A DNA stretch of 54,128 bases, taken from NCBI RefSeq assembly GCF_000454545.1, contig NZ_CM002139.1, positions 4,579,626 to 4,633,753 of the forward strand, written 5' to 3'. The position numbers and the translations under genes were made by a program. Source of the stretch: Xanthomonas cassavae CFBP 4642. Its GTDB lineage: Bacteria; Pseudomonadota; Gammaproteobacteria; Xanthomonadales; Xanthomonadaceae. This document shows, one piece after another, positions 17,625 to 26,546 of the stretch. Numbering within the stretch: the first letter of the stretch is position 1; each line of letters begins with the position of its first letter. Below the pieces are notes generated by a model. It worked only from the letters and a program-made list of their open reading frames with translations, had not been told where the DNA came from and ran no database searches.

Positions 17625-17981
17625 TTAGTTGCCCTGCGACCCGGTTGCGCTACCACCGCCCTGCTGCTTGGCCACGAAGGCCTTGTATTCGTCGGGGGTC
17701 AGCTTCCCGTCGGTGTTGCCGTCGGCCTGGTCGAAGATCTGCGCCAATCCCGCATTGACCTGCGCTTCCTGCTTGCTGATCGCGCCGTCGCTGTCGGTAT
17801 CCACGCTGGCCCAGGTCTGGCCGCCGCCGGAACTGGGTCCGCTTGCCTGCGCGCTGTTGGCCGAGGTGCCGGTCTGCGCTGCAGCATCCTGGGAGGTGCT
17901 CTGCGCCATGGCCGGCAGCGCCAGGGCAGCGGCCAGAGCGGCGGTGGCGGCGAGCAGCGAAGTGCGGTTGCGATTGTTCAT
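17625..17981 (-). CDS. Exported EF-hand protein
   Basis: A 118-residue protein with a clear Sec signal ending PAMAQ at about residue 26, a Ser/Ala/Gln-rich stretch, and two EF-hand loops: DTDSDGAISKQE and DGNTDGKLTPDE. These are full 12-residue loops with acidic ligands at 1, 3, 5 and 12 and a hydrophobic residue at 8. A GGAGACC ribosome site sits about seven bases before ATG. Similar small Ca2+-binding exported proteins are common in xanthomonads; their role is unknown. The terminator at 17474-17509 ends the transcript. Confidence 0.85.
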   Translation of the reverse strand: MNNRNRTSLLAATAALAAALALPAMAQSTSQDAAAQTGTSANSAQASGPSSGGGQTWASVDTDSDGAISKQEAQVNAGLAQIFDQADGNTDGKLTPDEYKAFVAKQQGGGSATGSQGN

Positions 17982-18206
17982 TGGGTGGTCTCCTTGTGCT
18001 TGGAAATGCGCGGTGTCGCCGCACATGGCACCACCCTACCCACCGCAAATGAATGCCCAACCCACCGTAATTTCCCGCGAAACATCGTTTTAACCACGGC
18101 GCATCGGGATGGGTCTAGTCAGCTGTTAGGCCCTGGTGAGTCAAACCGAAGCAGAGCATTCACTACGGACATTTATGCGAACCGTGCCGCTTTTTTCGGC
18201 GCCTTC

Positions 18207-18584
18207 TCAGGCAGCGGGTGCGTCGTCGTCCCAGCGTCCGGAACTGAACAGTTTCCAACCCAACACCACCCCGGCCAGCGCTCCGGCCACTTCCAGGACC
18301 ACGCGCGAACCCAATTCGTTGGGATCGTGGATCTTGGACAGCGCCAGACGGGCGTACAGCGGCGACTCCAGCCGGACGATGCTGGTGTAGACCAGATGCC
18401 AGATGTCGTATCCGGCACCCAGCGCTACAGCCAACAGGCAGGCGATGCCCAAGGTGTGGCCGTGGGTGAACTGCAGGCGCCGTCCGAGATGTTCGACCCC
18501 TGCGAAGATCAGGATGCCGAGCACCAGTGCGATCAAGCCGGCCTCCAGCGAACCGAGCAGGCCGAAGTGCAGGGGCAGATTCAT
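18207..18584 (-). CDS. Small integral membrane protein, hypothetical
   Basis: A 125-residue protein with three or four hydrophobic segments (about residues 8-30, 44-62, 94-112) separated by short polar loops. It contains YDIWHLVYTSIV and KIHDPNELGSR loops, and no recognised motif. It probably sits in the inner membrane. It is isolated between an EF-hand gene and a small Cys-rich gene on the same strand. Confidence 0.7.
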   Translation of the reverse strand: MNLPLHFGLLGSLEAGLIALVLGILIFAGVEHLGRRLQFTHGHTLGIACLLAVALGAGYDIWHLVYTSIVRLESPLYARLALSKIHDPNELGSRVVLEVAGALAGVVLGWKLFSSGRWDDDAPAA

Positions 18585-18748
18585 CGTGACGATCCAGGCA
18601 GCAGGCGTGCCAGTCTAGCGGCTCAGGGCAGCCAGGCCTTGGCCAATCCGGATCGCTGACCGAACGCGCGAGCGGGCCGCTCGCCACCACGCCGCGGTCT
18701 CGGCATGCAGGATGTTGCCGCTACGCATGCACATGCAGGTGAAAAAAC

Positions 18749-18943
18749 TCAGTCGTCCTGCCCGCGTGCGGTCACCTGCGCGTCGCCGTCTTCATCCCAT
18801 TGCACGGCGACCGAGATCGGCTTGCAGCAGACCTGGCAGTCTTCGATGTATTGCTGGTCGCCGCCGCTCAGGTCCAGGGTCAGCGTGATCCACTCCCCGC
18901 AGTACGGGCAGGCGACATCCATAAAGCGTTCCGGGTCGGACAT
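18749..18943 (-). CDS. CPXCG-type small cysteine-rich protein
   Basis: A 64-residue protein with CPYCGEW near residue 12 and CQVCCKPI near residue 36. These form a likely zinc-ribbon pair. The acidic middle (LDLSGGDQQYIEDC) is characteristic of the conserved CPXCG motif-containing proteins of gammaproteobacteria. A GAGGA ribosome site lies seven bases before ATG 18943. Function is unknown; binding of Zn and a partner protein is the likely role. Confidence 0.85.
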   Translation of the reverse strand: MSDPERFMDVACPYCGEWITLTLDLSGGDQQYIEDCQVCCKPISVAVQWDEDGDAQVTARGQDD

Positions 18944-19086
18944 GACATTTCCTCGAGCAGCGGGCGAACAGTGGCGGGCAGCGGGCGGCTGGACATCACG
19001 AGCGTGCGCCGATGCAGTGTACGGACGATTGACGGACGCGAGCCTTGGCGGCGCCCGCTCGGCGACCGCCATCCTGCCTGGCGTAC

Positions 19087-19821
19087 TCAATCGACCGGCA
19101 CATCGTAAGCCGTGTCCGGCGTCGGCTCGGGGCGATAGGTGAAATGCCACCACTCCATCGGATAGTTGGCAAACCCCTCCGCCGCCATGGCGCGTACCAG
19201 GTGTTGGCGATGCAGGCGCTGGGTGGCGGTGATATCGGGTGCGTCGGTATGCGCACGCGCATCGAAGTAATCGAAAGCGGTCCCCATCTCCACCGGCTGG
19301 CATGCGCCACTGCGGCAATCGAGCAGGCCCAGGTCGAGCGTCGCCCCGCGGCTATGTCCGGAGGTTTCGGCGATGTAGTCGCCCAGCAGCGCGCGCTTGT
19401 CCACGCGCGGGTAGTACTGCGCCTTGGTCGATCGATCCTGCAGGTCAGCCGCCCAGGTCACGAACGCATGCACTGCCCGTACCGGCCGGTAACAGTCGAA
19501 CACCTGCAAGCGATAACCATCGGCCTCAAGCGCCTGCGCCACCCGCGCCAGGGCCTGCGCGGCAGGACGCAGCAGGTAACAGGTTGGCGCCAGATACCCC
19601 GGCACCACGCGCCCGGTGAAGTTGTGGGTCCCGGCGTAACGCATGTCCACTGCGATGTTCGGCGCAAGCTGCCGCACATCGACCAGGCCAGCCTGTGCCG
19701 CGGTCCTGGCCGGGGACTGCTGAAGGTTTCCCGCCATCACGCCGCAAGCCAGCACGACGATCAGCGCTCCCGCGCACCAGGCGATTCCTCGCGTGCGGTC
19801 GCGCGCGATCGTCATTTGCAT
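19087..19821 (-). CDS. ddpX: D-alanyl-D-alanine dipeptidase (VanX/DdpX type)
   Basis: A 244-residue M15D zinc peptidase that cleaves D-Ala-D-Ala. An N-terminal hydrophobic stretch (about 12-30) suggests export to the periplasm. Diagnostic motifs are present: YxGTHNFTG near the start, FDCYRPVRA, the zinc and substrate motif SGHSRGATLDLGL and the catalytic Glu/His in EWWHFTY. The start is ATG 19821, with a second ATG two codons on; the ribosome site is weak. The amidase gene ends 68 bases upstream on the same strand, so the two likely form an operon. The context is peptidoglycan turnover rather than vancomycin resistance, since no vanHA-type genes are present. Confidence 0.9.
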   Translation of the reverse strand: MQMTIARDRTRGIAWCAGALIVVLACGVMAGNLQQSPARTAAQAGLVDVRQLAPNIAVDMRYAGTHNFTGRVVPGYLAPTCYLLRPAAQALARVAQALEADGYRLQVFDCYRPVRAVHAFVTWAADLQDRSTKAQYYPRVDKRALLGDYIAETSGHSRGATLDLGLLDCRSGACQPVEMGTAFDYFDARAHTDAPDITATQRLHRQHLVRAMAAEGFANYPMEWWHFTYRPEPTPDTAYDVPVD

Positions 19822-19889
19822 GGGTGCATTGATTGCCTGTCCTTCGCCTGGGCCAAGCCTGTCACGTTGCACATCAGAGCGCCCCTTCG

Positions 19890-20741
19890 CTAGGCCCGGC
19901 CACACGCTGCCTGGCACTGCCGACTACAGACCAGCAGCATCGGCGAATCCACGGCAGCATCTGCGGCCGGCGACGGACGCAGCGATGCGGGTTGCCTTGT
20001 CAACGCAGACAGGATGCGCAGATCTTCTGCGTCCACGCTGGTGGCGCTAGTGCCGCGATAGTGATGATGAAAGGCCTGCAGCGTGGCCGCAGGGTCGTCG
20101 ACGCTGTAGCCCAGCAGCGCCAGTGCCTGCCAGGGGTCGAAGCCTGGCGGCGCGGGAGGGGCACCTGCGGCGGGCCAGCGGCCGAAGCCGGCATCGGCCA
20201 GCCGTTTCCATGGGAACAGCGGGCCGGGGTCGTTCTTGCGGGTCGGGGCGACATCTTCGTGACCGACGATCTGGGTGCGCGGGATGCGCAGGCGCGTACA
20301 CAGGTCCTCCAGCAGGACCAGCAGGCTGTCGATCTGCGCGGGCGCGAACGGCTCGCTACCGTCGTTGTCCAGTTCGATGCCGATCGAGGCCGAATTGATG
20401 TCGGTGATAGTGCCCCAGCGGCCGGCGCCGCCGTGCCAGGCACGCCGCTCGTCGGCAACCAGCTGATACCGCTGCCCATTCTCGCCGATCAGGTAGTGCG
20501 CACTGACCCGCCCGCCGGCGTTGCGCCCGCGCAGCGTGCTCAGGCTCTGCTGTACCGAGTGCTGGTCGGTGAAGTGCAGCACGATCAGGATCGGCCGCCG
20601 CGTGTCGTAGTTGGGCGAGGGAATCCACTGCGCCAGCGGATTGCGTTGCGGCGCGTGCGCGCAGGCACCCAGCGACAACGCGAGCACACACACCGCCGCA
20701 GGCAGCCAGGCGGATGACGACGGATGGAAGCTTGGCGACAC
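19890..20741 (-). CDS. N-acetylmuramoyl-L-alanine amidase, lipoprotein (AmiD/AmpD-like)
   Basis: A 283-residue protein of the Amidase_2 family that hydrolyses the bond between MurNAc and L-Ala in peptidoglycan or anhydro-muropeptides. The signal ends in a lipobox-like LSLGAC, indicating an outer-membrane lipoprotein as in E. coli AmiD. Zinc-site motifs are visible: VLHFTDQ (first His), AWHGGAGRWG, and GHEDVAPTRKNDPGPLFPW (second His and the final Zn ligand/catalytic region). The start is GTG 20741, supported by AAGGAGAG six bases upstream. It lies upstream of the D-Ala-D-Ala dipeptidase and is divergent from the NlpC/P60-epimerase operon. Confidence 0.9.
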   Translation of the reverse strand: MSPSFHPSSSAWLPAAVCVLALSLGACAHAPQRNPLAQWIPSPNYDTRRPILIVLHFTDQHSVQQSLSTLRGRNAGGRVSAHYLIGENGQRYQLVADERRAWHGGAGRWGTITDINSASIGIELDNDGSEPFAPAQIDSLLVLLEDLCTRLRIPRTQIVGHEDVAPTRKNDPGPLFPWKRLADAGFGRWPAAGAPPAPPGFDPWQALALLGYSVDDPAATLQAFHHHYRGTSATSVDAEDLRILSALTRQPASLRPSPAADAAVDSPMLLVCSRQCQAACGRA

Positions 20742-21118
20742 GGATCTCTCCTTCAGTGGGTACCCAGGCGCTGCCTCTGTTTCAGCGGCACTGCCATGGC
20801 CGGGCCATTATCCGCCGAGTTGGCGCCGGCGCGGTGGGCCCGGCGACGCGCGGCATTGGCACAGCGACGCGTGCGCACAACTCCAGCGGCGCATCGATGG
20901 ATCGCTCCACGTCGATGTACCAGACGCAGCGGCTTGGCCAACGACCCGCTGCCGCCTGCATGCGGCCGCTGGCGCCCTGCGCACGCGCTGCGCCCCGCGT
21001 ACACTGCCGGTCCTGGTCGAAACGACGGCTGTGTTGGCCGGTGCTGCATCGCACAGGCATCTGCCGTGTGTTTCGGTCGCAGCTGCCCGCAGCCGTCATT
21101 CCTTCTTCAGAGCTTTCA
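20742..21118. other. Divergent intergenic region of the peptidoglycan cluster
   Basis: This region must hold promoters for both the minus-strand amidase operon and the plus-strand NlpC/P60 operon. I could not pick a convincing -35/-10 pair or palindrome, and see no small gene. Confidence 0.5.
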
Positions 21119-22531
21119 ATGCCATCGCCGGCCCGCCTACTGACATTGCTGTGGATCGCACTCGCCCTGCCCTGCGGCGCGGCGCCTTCGGCTGCCAGCG
21201 AGCCAGCCACCCAGGGCGCACCCTTCGCCGTTGACGCGGCGCAGCTGACGCCGGAGTACTGGATACAGCGCAGTCCGCAGGCACAGCGGCCGCTGCTGGA
21301 CGCGGCGCAGATCGCCGCCTTCAACGCGCAGCTGCTGCGTGAGGATGCTTCGATGCAGGATCTGGCGCAGCTGCCCGCGGCCATGTCGGGCGATACGGTG
21401 CGCGCACGGATCCAGGCGTTGTCTGCGACGCCCACGCGTGTGCTGTACGACGCGCAGGGGCGCCCCATTGCGGCGAGCCGTCTGGCCGAGCTGCAGCAGG
21501 CATTGGCGCTGGATGCACTGTCTCCGCAGGTTGCCCCGCGCTTTGCGCTGGTGGTCCGGCGCGCGGCATTACGCACCTTTCCCACCACGCAACGCGTGTT
21601 CACCGATCCGGACGATCACGATATCGACCGCTTCCAGGAATCGGCGCTCTACCCCGGCACGCCGGTGGCCGTGCTGCATACCAGTGCCGATGGCGCATGG
21701 CGGTTCGTGCTTGCGTCCAACTACGCCGCCTGGATTGCGGCCGACCGCATTGCCGAGGGCAGCCGCGGCCAGGTGCTGGACTACGCACAGGCACGCGCGC
21801 ACCTGGTGGTCACCGGCGCCCGCGTGCAGACCGCGTACACGCCGGAGCTCCCCGCCGTTTCGGCGTTGCCGCTGGACATGGGCAGCAGCCTGCCGTTGCG
21901 CAGCGACTGGGCGCCGCAGCAGCCGGTCAACGGGCAATTGCCGATCGCGGCGCATGTGGTGCAGCTTCCGATACGCGGCGACGATGGCCGCCTGCAACTG
22001 GTACCGGCGCTGGTGCCGCGTGGCGCCGATGTCCGCCTTGGTGCGTTGCCGGCCACCCCTGCGGCACTGCTCCGGCAGGCCTTCAAGTTCCTGGGCGAAC
22101 GCTATGGCTGGGGCAACGATTACGATGCGCGCGATTGCAGCGGCTTCGTGCTGGATGTCTACCGCAGCCTCGGCATTGCGCTGCCGCGTAACACCGGCGA
22201 TCAGGCGCGCAGCCCGGTGCTGCGCACCGTGGCGTTCGACGCGCGCGCACCGCGAGCGCAGCGTCTGCAGCAGCTGGCACGGCTGCGCATTGGCGACCTG
22301 ATCTATATCCCTGGTCACGTGATGCTGGTGATCGGGCATGCGCACGGCAGCCCGTGGGTGATCCACGATGTGGCCGGTGCCAGCTACCGCGACAGCGATG
22401 GCCGCGTGCAGCGCGCAGCGCTGAACGGTGTCTCGGTCACACCATTGCTGCCCTTGCTGGCCACCGATGGCAGCCCCTTCATCGACCACATCACGCGCAT
22501 CCAGCGCGTCGCACCGATCGGTTCCCCATGA
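21119..22531 (+). CDS. NlpC/P60 cysteine peptidase with SH3-type domains (YkfC-like)
   Basis: A 470-residue exported peptidase. A signal peptide (about 1-21) is followed by SH3b-like regions (residues 130-310) and a C-terminal NlpC/P60 domain. The catalytic Cys340 is in DARDCSGFVLD and His400 in GHVMLVIGH; a second His in IHDVAG completes the site. Family members such as Bacillus YkfC cut the gamma-D-Glu to diamino-acid bond and release L-Ala-D-Glu. The next gene, an Ala-Glu epimerase, overlaps its stop by four bases (ATGA), so translation is coupled and the functions fit consecutive steps. ATG 21119 is used because it gives the signal peptide. Confidence 0.9.
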   Translation: MPSPARLLTLLWIALALPCGAAPSAASEPATQGAPFAVDAAQLTPEYWIQRSPQAQRPLLDAAQIAAFNAQLLREDASMQDLAQLPAAMSGDTVRARIQALSATPTRVLYDAQGRPIAASRLAELQQALALDALSPQVAPRFALVVRRAALRTFPTTQRVFTDPDDHDIDRFQESALYPGTPVAVLHTSADGAWRFVLASNYAAWIAADRIAEGSRGQVLDYAQARAHLVVTGARVQTAYTPELPAVSALPLDMGSSLPLRSDWAPQQPVNGQLPIAAHVVQLPIRGDDGRLQLVPALVPRGADVRLGALPATPAALLRQAFKFLGERYGWGNDYDARDCSGFVLDVYRSLGIALPRNTGDQARSPVLRTVAFDARAPRAQRLQQLARLRIGDLIYIPGHVMLVIGHAHGSPWVIHDVAGASYRDSDGRVQRAALNGVSVTPLLPLLATDGSPFIDHITRIQRVAPIGSP

Positions 22532-23634
22532 AGATCAGCGGCTTCCGTCTCGGCATGCTGCGCGTGCCACTGAACACCCCGTTCAAGACTGCGCTGCGCA
22601 CCGTGCAGGCGATCGAGGATGTGGTGGTGGTGCTGCAAACCGACAGCGGCCATCTCGGTTATGGCGCGGCGCCGGCCACCGCACCGATCACCGGCGATAC
22701 GCACGGCAGCATCATCGCCGCAATCACGCACTGCATCGGCCCACGCCTGATCGGCCAGGAGGTGGCCGACCTCAATCGCCTCTGCGGGCTGGTCCAGCAT
22801 GCGCTGGAGCGCAACACCAACGCCAAAGCCGCCGTGGAGATTGCGCTGTACGATCTGTGGGCCCAGTCCTTCGGCGCGCCGCTCTACCGGGTGCTCGGCG
22901 GCGGTACGCCGCGCATCACCACCGACATCACCCTCAGTGCCGACAGCATCGAGGTCATGGTGGCGCACGCGCAGTCGGCACTGGCGCGCGGCTATGCCGC
23001 CTTGAAGATCAAGGTCGGCAAGGACAGCGCGTCGGATGTGGAACGCGTCATGGCCATCCATGCGGCAGTCGATGGGCGCGCAACGCTGCGCCTGGACGCC
23101 AACCAGGGCTGGACACCGAAACAGGCGGTACGCAGCATGCGCAGGCTGGAAGATGCCGGCCTCGTGCTGGAGCTGCTCGAACAGCCGGTCAAGGCCGCCG
23201 ATATCGACGGCCTGGCCTTTGTCACCGCGCACATCGACACCCCGGTGATGGCCGATGAAAGCGTGTTCTCCCCGCCGCAGGTGATCGACCTGCTCCAGCG
23301 CCGCGCAGCCGACATCGTCAACATCAAGTTGATGAAGACCGGCGGGCTGTCCAACGCGATCCGCATCGCCGATATCGCCGCGCTGTACGGCGTGCCATGC
23401 ATGATCGGCTGCATGATCGAATCCAGCGTCAGCGTGGCTGCCGCCGTGCATCTGGCGGTAGCCAAGGCCGACAGCATCACCCTGGCCGATCTGGATGCGC
23501 CGTCACTGGGGCAGTTCGATCCCACCGAAGGGGGCGTGCAGTTCGACCAGGCGCAGATCCATGTCGACGACGCGCCCGGGCTGGGCATCCGTCGTATCCG
23601 CGGGTTGGAGCTGTTGCCCGATAGCAGCGGCTAA
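22528..23634 (+). CDS. ycjG: L-Ala-D/L-Glu epimerase, enolase superfamily
   Basis: A 368-residue enzyme of the muconate-lactonizing subgroup that epimerises L-Ala-D-Glu from peptidoglycan to L-Ala-L-Glu for reuse. Active-site residues can be placed: K160-x-K162 in LKIKVGK, metal ligands D190 (LDANQGW), E218 (LLEQPV) and D243 (MADES), and K267 on the other side (NIKLMKTGG). The substrate-specificity signatures CMIES and DLDAP are those of dipeptide epimerases. It starts inside the stop codon of the NlpC/P60 gene. The name follows the E. coli/Bacillus homologues YcjG/YkfB; the exact dipeptide range is not determined by sequence. Confidence 0.92.
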   Translation: MKISGFRLGMLRVPLNTPFKTALRTVQAIEDVVVVLQTDSGHLGYGAAPATAPITGDTHGSIIAAITHCIGPRLIGQEVADLNRLCGLVQHALERNTNAKAAVEIALYDLWAQSFGAPLYRVLGGGTPRITTDITLSADSIEVMVAHAQSALARGYAALKIKVGKDSASDVERVMAIHAAVDGRATLRLDANQGWTPKQAVRSMRRLEDAGLVLELLEQPVKAADIDGLAFVTAHIDTPVMADESVFSPPQVIDLLQRRAADIVNIKLMKTGGLSNAIRIADIAALYGVPCMIGCMIESSVSVAAAVHLAVAKADSITLADLDAPSLGQFDPTEGGVQFDQAQIHVDDAPGLGIRRIRGLELLPDSSG

Positions 23635-23795
23635 CAGCAGGCGCACACGCATGGCGTGCACAGGCACCACGCGACCGCATTGCTGGGTACAGTAGCGACA
23701 GGACGGCGTCCGTCACGCAGTGGAGACGTTGCGCACCGTTTCCATCGTGTATGGACCCTAGACTCATCCCGCTCGACCCGTTCCCCGGAGCCCGC

Positions 23796-24524
23796 ATGCG
23801 CCTTGCCACATCGTTTCGATCCGTCGTGCTGTTGGCGCTGGCAGGCTGCAGCCGCCTCGCCATCGCTGCTGGTCCAATCGATGCCCTGGAGCAAGCACGC
23901 GCCTTGATCGTGGTGACCACCCCGGACTGGAACAGCACGCAAGCCCGGTTGCAGACCTTCATCCGTGTGGATGGCCGGTGGCGGCCGGCCGCAGCAGGAT
24001 TTGCGGTCGCACTCGGCCGCCATGGCAGTGCCTGGGGCGACGGCCGGAGCCCGGCCGGGGTGTTCGCCATCGGCCCGGCCTTCGGCTACGCCACGCGCAT
24101 CGACAGCGCCATGCCCTACCAGGCGATGACCGCCACCCATTACTGCATGGATGTTCCCGCCTCGCCGCTGTACAACCGCATCGTCGATGCGGCCCAGGTT
24201 GGCCAAGCGGCGGTGGCCGGCTCCACCGAGCCGATGCGGCTGGACCTGCGCACCCAGGGCGATGGACGTTACCGCGAAGGCTTTGTCATCGCACATAACC
24301 CCGAGGGCGTCGCCGGGCGCGGCAGCTGCATCTTCGCGCATCTGTGGCGCAGCCCGGGCCAGGTCACGGCCGGCTGCACGGCAATGGATCCTGCCGACAT
24401 GCAACGCCTGCTCGCCTGGTTGAAACCGGCCGACCATCCGTTGTTCGTGCTGTTGCCGCGCGCCGAGTACGCGCGCCTGCAATCGCAATGGCAGCTGCCA
24501 GCCCTGGACGAGGCCGCGCCATGA
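23796..24524 (+). CDS. L,D-transpeptidase (YkuD-like) family protein
   Basis: A 242-residue exported protein. The signal (LLALAGCS near residues 10-17) resembles a lipobox, so it may be a lipoprotein. The conserved active-site stretch is FAHLWRSPGQVTAGCTAM, with the His and the nucleophilic Cys of the YkuD S/T-x-G-C-x arrangement. GDGRSPAGVFAIG is another family hallmark. Such proteins act on peptidoglycan tetrapeptides. A start at ATG 23796 is favoured by CGGAG upstream; a 45-base longer form is possible. It overlaps the permease gene by four bases (ATGA) and lies 161 bases after the epimerase. Confidence 0.85.
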   Translation: MRLATSFRSVVLLALAGCSRLAIAAGPIDALEQARALIVVTTPDWNSTQARLQTFIRVDGRWRPAAAGFAVALGRHGSAWGDGRSPAGVFAIGPAFGYATRIDSAMPYQAMTATHYCMDVPASPLYNRIVDAAQVGQAAVAGSTEPMRLDLRTQGDGRYREGFVIAHNPEGVAGRGSCIFAHLWRSPGQVTAGCTAMDPADMQRLLAWLKPADHPLFVLLPRAEYARLQSQWQLPALDEAAP

Positions 24525-25828
24525 GCGCGCCCGCCCCCGCAGCCGATGCCACCGGCCTGGTCCGCGTCGTCAGCCGCTGGCAGATCGTCGGGCTGTCGAT
24601 CAACGATGTGATCGGCAGCGGCATCTATCTGTTGCCCGCCGTCACTGCCGCCCTGCTCGGCCCGATGAGCCTGTGGGCAGTGATGCTGGCCGGCCTGGCC
24701 GTGGCCTTGCTGGTGTTGTGCTACGCGCAGGCGGCCAGCTATTTCGATACGCCGGGCGGCAGCTATCTGTACACGCGCGAAGCGTTCGGCCCGTTCGTCG
24801 GATTCCAGATCGGCTGGATGATCTGGCTCACCCGCATCAGCTCGGCCGCTGCGCTGAGCAACGGCCTGGCCGACGCGGTTGCACGCTTCTGGCCAACGGC
24901 GTCCACCGACGCCTGGGCACGCATGCTGGTGGTGGTCGGCTCGTTGGGTGTGCTCACCGCCATCAACGTGATCGGCGTGAAGTCGGCCGCGCGCACCGGC
25001 ATCGCCCTGGTGATCGGCAAGCTGGTGCCGTTGCTGCTATTCGTGTCGATCGGCCTGTTCTACGTGGATTGGTCGTGGGCCTTTGCCGGCACGTCGCCGG
25101 ACCTGCGCGACCTCGGCAATCTCGGGGAGGCCGCCTTGCTACTGCTGTTCGCCTACGCAGGTTTCGAAAATATTCCCGCCGCCGCCGGCGAATACCGCAA
25201 CCCGCGTCGCGATGTGCCATTCGCGCTGATCACCATGATCGTCACCGTGACCTTGATCTATGCCGCGGTGCAGGTGGTGGCCCAGGGCACGCTGCCCAAC
25301 CTGGCGGCATCGCCCACACCATTGGCCGATGCCGCCAGCGGTTTCGGGGGCGAAGCACTGGCGCTGATCCTGACCGTGGGCGCCACCATTTCCATTCTGG
25401 GCACCGCCAGCAACACGGTGATGCTGGGGCCGCGCTTCCTGTTCGCACTGGCCAGGGACGGCTATGGCCCTGCATTCCTGGCGCGCGTGCATCCACGCTT
25501 CCATACTCCCGCTGCGGCCGTGCTCACCCAGGGCGTGTTGTCGCTGGCGCTGGCGTTGTCGGGATCGTTTACCCAGCTGGCGTTGCTGTCGATGGTCACG
25601 CGCCTGTTTGCCTATATCGGCACTGCGGCGGCCGTCATCGTGCTGGCGCGTCGCTACCGGCAACGCACCGACACCTTGCGCCTGCCTGGCGGCCCGCTGA
25701 TCCCGGTTGCCGCCGTGTTGTTGTCGCTGGGCCTGCTCGCCAGCGCCAGCTGGCAGAATCTGGCTGCTGCCGGTGTGGCCCTGCTGGTGGGCTGCGTGTT
25801 CTATCTGTTCCCACGCAAGCCGGCATAA
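24521..25828 (+). CDS. APC-family amino-acid permease
   Basis: A 435-residue transporter with about 12 membrane helices. The first helix contains the unwound substrate-binding motif NDVIGSGIYLLPA, typical of APC proteins. LFAYAGFENIPAAAGEYRNPRRDVPFAL matches the helix VI/VII binding region (shown only as a guide to residues 208-235). It overlaps the L,D-transpeptidase gene by four bases, so it is translationally coupled to the peptidoglycan-peptide cluster. By context it probably imports an amino acid or small product of murein turnover, but this is inference; its substrate is unknown. Confidence 0.9.
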   Translation: MSAPAPAADATGLVRVVSRWQIVGLSINDVIGSGIYLLPAVTAALLGPMSLWAVMLAGLAVALLVLCYAQAASYFDTPGGSYLYTREAFGPFVGFQIGWMIWLTRISSAAALSNGLADAVARFWPTASTDAWARMLVVVGSLGVLTAINVIGVKSAARTGIALVIGKLVPLLLFVSIGLFYVDWSWAFAGTSPDLRDLGNLGEAALLLLFAYAGFENIPAAAGEYRNPRRDVPFALITMIVTVTLIYAAVQVVAQGTLPNLAASPTPLADAASGFGGEALALILTVGATISILGTASNTVMLGPRFLFALARDGYGPAFLARVHPRFHTPAAAVLTQGVLSLALALSGSFTQLALLSMVTRLFAYIGTAAAVIVLARRYRQRTDTLRLPGGPLIPVAAVLLSLGLLASASWQNLAAAGVALLVGCVFYLFPRKPA

Positions 25829-25913
25829 GTTTCGCGACACGCTCGCACAGCGCTCACGCACGCCTAACCGCACACGCCCAAGGCTGCGGTCATCACCTGC
25901 ATGGGAGCTTGCG

Positions 25914-26411
25914 ATGAAACTGCGCCGCGTTTACAGCACACCCGATCTCGAGAGCGCGCAGCGTGTGCTGCAGTCCGCACGCAGTGCCGGTATCGACAAC
26001 GAGGCGTTGTCGCTGATCGCGCGCTCGGATATCGAACTCCACGACATCCCCGACGAACGCAAGGACGCCAAGACCGATTTCGTTCCCGCCGCAGCGCGCG
26101 GCGCGGCAACGGGTGGAGCGGCGGGGCTGGTAGCAAGGCTGGTTGCCGTGGCGGTTCCGCCGATTGGCCTGACCCTGGCCGGTGTCGGCGTGATGGCACT
26201 GGCCGGTGCGCTGGTTGGCAGCTGGTCCTCGGCATTGGTTGGCGCCACCGTTGCCGACCCGGTGCGTAGACAGTTCGAAGACGAAATCCAAGCCGGTCGT
26301 GTGCTGGTGGTGATCGATGCCGACGAACAGGCCCTGCAATCGGCCGAACCGGCGCTGCTGGCTGCCGGCGCCAAGCCGTTGCCCTACCAGGCCGCGTCCT
26401 CTGCGGTGTGA
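25914..26411 (+). CDS. Hypothetical membrane-associated protein with glycine-rich segment
   Basis: A 165-residue protein. The N-terminal part (MKLRRVYSTPDLESAQRVLQ) is a ferredoxin-like or YflT-like fold by appearance. The middle (about 62-115) is a long Ala/Gly-rich hydrophobic stretch that could form a glycine-zipper pair of membrane helices. The C-terminal part (VLVVIDADEQALQSAEPALLAAGA) resembles the repeat of the N-terminal fold. Similar architecture occurs in general-stress proteins. GGGAG lies about six bases before ATG. It is followed by another small stress-like gene. Confidence 0.65.
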   Translation: MKLRRVYSTPDLESAQRVLQSARSAGIDNEALSLIARSDIELHDIPDERKDAKTDFVPAAARGAATGGAAGLVARLVAVAVPPIGLTLAGVGVMALAGALVGSWSSALVGATVADPVRRQFEDEIQAGRVLVVIDADEQALQSAEPALLAAGAKPLPYQAASSAV

Positions 26412-26546
26412 GTCCGTCGGCATTACAACGCTGCACTATTCGTGCGCGGACGCACACCGGCGTTGATCACATCCTCACCTGGCATGCCATGCCGTTAACA
26501 CCGGGGCACCTAAGTTGGTTCGTACATTCGAATGAGGGAGCCGCGC

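Noticed and set aside
19087..19821. Vancomycin resistance role for the VanX-like dipeptidase
   Set aside because: No D-lactate dehydrogenase or D-Ala-D-Lac ligase gene is nearby, and Gram-negative hosts use such enzymes in peptidoglycan turnover.
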